From the NCBI GenBank assembly GCA_035293045.1, contig DATDOY010000149.1, positions 1 to 14,456 on the forward strand: a DNA stretch of 14,456 nucleotides, read 5' to 3'. The notes below the pieces were generated by a model, which saw only the letters and a list, made by a program, of their open reading frames with translations, ran no database searches and was not told the origin of the DNA. Each line of letters begins with the position of its first letter. Position 1 is the stretch's first letter. Position numbers and translations under genes: made by a program. Origin of the DNA: DATDOY01 sp035293045. GTDB taxonomy: Bacteria > Actinomycetota > Acidimicrobiia > IMCC26256 > JACPCJ01. Below, one piece after another: positions 12,694 to 14,456 of the stretch.

Positions 12694-14456
12694 GGTACGG
12701 GCTGCGCTTCGCGCTGGCGACGGGTGCATTCCTCGCTGCGTTCGCGGCGCCGGGCCACGCGGCGGGGCCGACGCCGACCTATGTCGGCTTCGAGGCCGTG
12801 TACGAGATCGCCCCCGACAGCACCATCCGGGTCACGGAGAGGATCAACGTCGACTTCGTCGGGCAGCGCCACGGCATCTTCCGGGACCTTGACGTCAAGG
12901 TGCCGATCGAGGGTGACCCCGATCACTACCGCGTCTATTCGGTCGCCGGCGTTTCCGTGACCCGCAACGGCGTCGACGAGCCGTTCGAGAAGATCGTGAG
13001 CGGTACCCAGGACGAGCGTGTGCAGTACAAGATCGGCGACGCGGACACTTTTATCAGCGGTCCACAGGAGTACGTGATCCGCTACCGCCTCACCGGCGCG
13101 CTGGACTCGTACCCGGATCACGCGGAGTTCTATTGGGACGTCACCGGCCACGGCTGGGAGTCGTCGTTCGAGACCGTGACCGCCGTGGTCATCCCGCCGG
13201 CCGAAATCTCGCGAGTCGCTTGTTTCGCCGAGGCCGAGGGCACTCGGCCCCACGTGGGGTGCCTGACGGCCCAGAACAACGGCAACGACGCCCGGTTCGC
13301 CGACGACTTCCTCGGAAGCTACGAGGAGATGACGATCGTGGTCGGGTTCCCGTCGGGGAGCATCGACGTGCCGCCCCCCGTGCTCGAAGAGAAATGGACG
13401 CCCGCCCAGGCGTTCGAGCCGACGCCGGCCAACGTCGGCGTCGGTGTGGCGGTCGGCGGCGGGCTGTTCGCCCTGCTGTTCCGCGCCCTTCGCCGCGGGC
13501 GCGATCAGCGCGCCGTCACGCTGCGCGATCCGGGAGACGGGAGCACCGTGTCGGGCATTGCGCTCGACGCCGGCGACGCGCCCGTGCAGTTCCGGCCTCC
13601 CGAGGGTCTGCGGCCCGCGCATCTGGGCTTGCTCGACGACGAGGTGGTCCATCCCGTCGACATCGGTGCGACCGTCGTCGACCTCGCCATCCGTGGGCAC
13701 CTGCGAATCGAGGATCGCCGCGGGCCCGACGACGACGATCCCGAGTGGGTGCTCGTCCTCGGTGGGGGCGGGGCTCCCGACGACGAGTTGCTCGACTACG
13801 AGCAGCGGCTTCTCGTCGGCCTCGAAGGGCAAGCGCAGGACAATGAGGTCGTCTTGTCGGAGCTGCGCGGCGAGTTCGCCTCCGACTTCGCTGAGGTCAA
13901 AGAGCAGATCTACGACGACGCCATGCGGCGCCAATGGTTCCGCACCCGCCCCGACACGGTGCGGGCTGGGATGATCGTGCTCGGGGTCGTGGCGATCGCC
14001 GTGGGAATCGGCACCATCGTCGCCACCCAGGTGCTCCAGTGGAAGCTGGCGTTGGTGGCGATCCCGTGGATCCTCTTCGGGCTGGCCAACCTTGTGATGC
14101 ACAAGCGGTTTCCGTCCAAGACGCCGGCGGGAACGGAAGCCCTCGTGCTCACCCGCGGGTTCAAGAAATTCATCGAGACGGCGGAGAAGCCCGAGATGAA
14201 CTACGCCGTCGAGCGCAACGAGTTCGTGAAGTACCTGCCCTACGCGGTGGCGTTTGGCTCGGTTGAGGCGTGGTCGCGAGCGACGCGGGGACTCGACGTC
14301 GCCGCCGCGACCTCGGGCTGGTACGCCGGGCCCGGCTTCCACAGTTGGGGTGCCTTCGGCTCGGGTTTCGGCAGTTTCTCGTCGAATGTGGGGTCAGACA
14401 TGTCGTATTCGCCGTCGAGCAGCGGTGGCGGCTCCGGCTTCAGCGGCGGGGGCGGC
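12690..14456 (+). CDS. DUF2207 membrane protein, 3' end outside window
   Basis: The frame is open for 589 codons from ATG 12690, which overlaps the lemA stop, to the window edge. The N-terminus looks like a signal peptide: RYGLRF, a hydrophobic stretch, then GHA-AG with possible cleavage near residue 24. An extracytoplasmic domain (about 30-245) has the DUF2207 pattern with YEIAPDSTIRVTERI, GIFRDL and EYVIRYRLTGAL. A membrane helix lies at about 247-263, a cytoplasmic part follows, and two closely spaced helices lie near 427-446 and 450-470. Next comes GFKKFIETAEKPEMN. The last residues in the window are Ser/Gly-rich (SSSGGGSGFSGGGG), typical of the end of this family, so only a short tail is probably missing. 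The function is unknown; pairing with LemA is common. Confidence 0.9.
   Translation, partial: MRYGLRFALATGAFLAAFAAPGHAAGPTPTYVGFEAVYEIAPDSTIRVTERINVDFVGQRHGIFRDLDVKVPIEGDPDHYRVYSVAGVSVTRNGVDEPFEKIVSGTQDERVQYKIGDADTFISGPQEYVIRYRLTGALDSYPDHAEFYWDVTGHGWESSFETVTAVVIPPAEISRVACFAEAEGTRPHVGCLTAQNNGNDARFADDFLGSYEEMTIVVGFPSGSIDVPPPVLEEKWTPAQAFEPTPANVGVGVAVGGGLFALLFRALRRGRDQRAVTLRDPGDGSTVSGIALDAGDAPVQFRPPEGLRPAHLGLLDDEVVHPVDIGATVVDLAIRGHLRIEDRRGPDDDDPEWVLVLGGGGAPDDELLDYEQRLLVGLEGQAQDNEVVLSELRGEFASDFAEVKEQIYDDAMRRQWFRTRPDTVRAGMIVLGVVAIAVGIGTIVATQVLQWKLALVAIPWILFGLANLVMHKRFPSKTPAGTEALVLTRGFKKFIETAEKPEMNYAVERNEFVKYLPYAVAFGSVEAWSRATRGLDVAAATSGWYAGPGFHSWGAFGSGFGSFSSNVGSDMSYSPSSSGGGSGFSGGGG

Noticed and set aside
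12537..14342. 601-codon open frame on the - strand
   Set aside because: It is antisense to lemA and the DUF2207 gene. The + strand frame has a signal peptide, membrane helices and family motifs, while the - strand product has none.

Overview
The window is a high-GC chromosomal segment from what is most likely an actinobacterium. The gene order (ndk, mreBCD, PBP2, rodA, radical SAM/DUF2344 pair, RNase E/G, rplU, rpmA) matches the arrangement known from Streptomyces and related Actinomycetota. The deeper placement, perhaps Acidimicrobiia, is only an impression. All genes lie on the + strand and are tightly packed. No tRNA, rRNA, CRISPR array, insertion sequence or integrase was seen.

Region 1 (1-807): nucleoside diphosphate kinase (ndk), then a 344-base gap. 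The gap holds a strong nested hairpin just after ndk. It also holds candidate promoter hexamers and a terminator-like hairpin that overlaps the ribosome binding site of mreB.

Region 2 (808-6447): a complete elongasome operon, mreB, mreC, mreD, PBP2 (mrdA) and rodA, with GTGA and ATGA stop/start overlaps typical of translational coupling. MreB filaments, the MreC/MreD membrane scaffold, the RodA glycosyltransferase and the PBP2 transpeptidase together build the lateral wall of a rod-shaped cell.

Region 3 (6448-6700): a 253-base gap dominated by a long imperfect inverted repeat. Its left arm is 42 nt, with 40 positions paired, and an extra copy of the repeat's end lies further upstream.

Region 4 (6701-12114): an uncharacterised radical SAM protein and its DUF2344 partner, then an RNase E/G with a long Arg/Gly/Ser-rich N-terminal arm, then ribosomal proteins bL21 and bL27. 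This is an RNA-processing and ribosome block.

Region 5 (12115-14456): lemA and a DUF2207 membrane protein, cut by the window edge, stand where obgE usually follows rpmA. The membrane anchor of LemA is encoded in frame directly after the rpmA stop codon, with no ATG, GTG or TTG to start it. This is the oddest coding feature of the window. The best candidates for something new are that junction, the long inverted repeat, the hairpin over the mreB ribosome binding site, and the unassigned radical SAM/DUF2344 pair.
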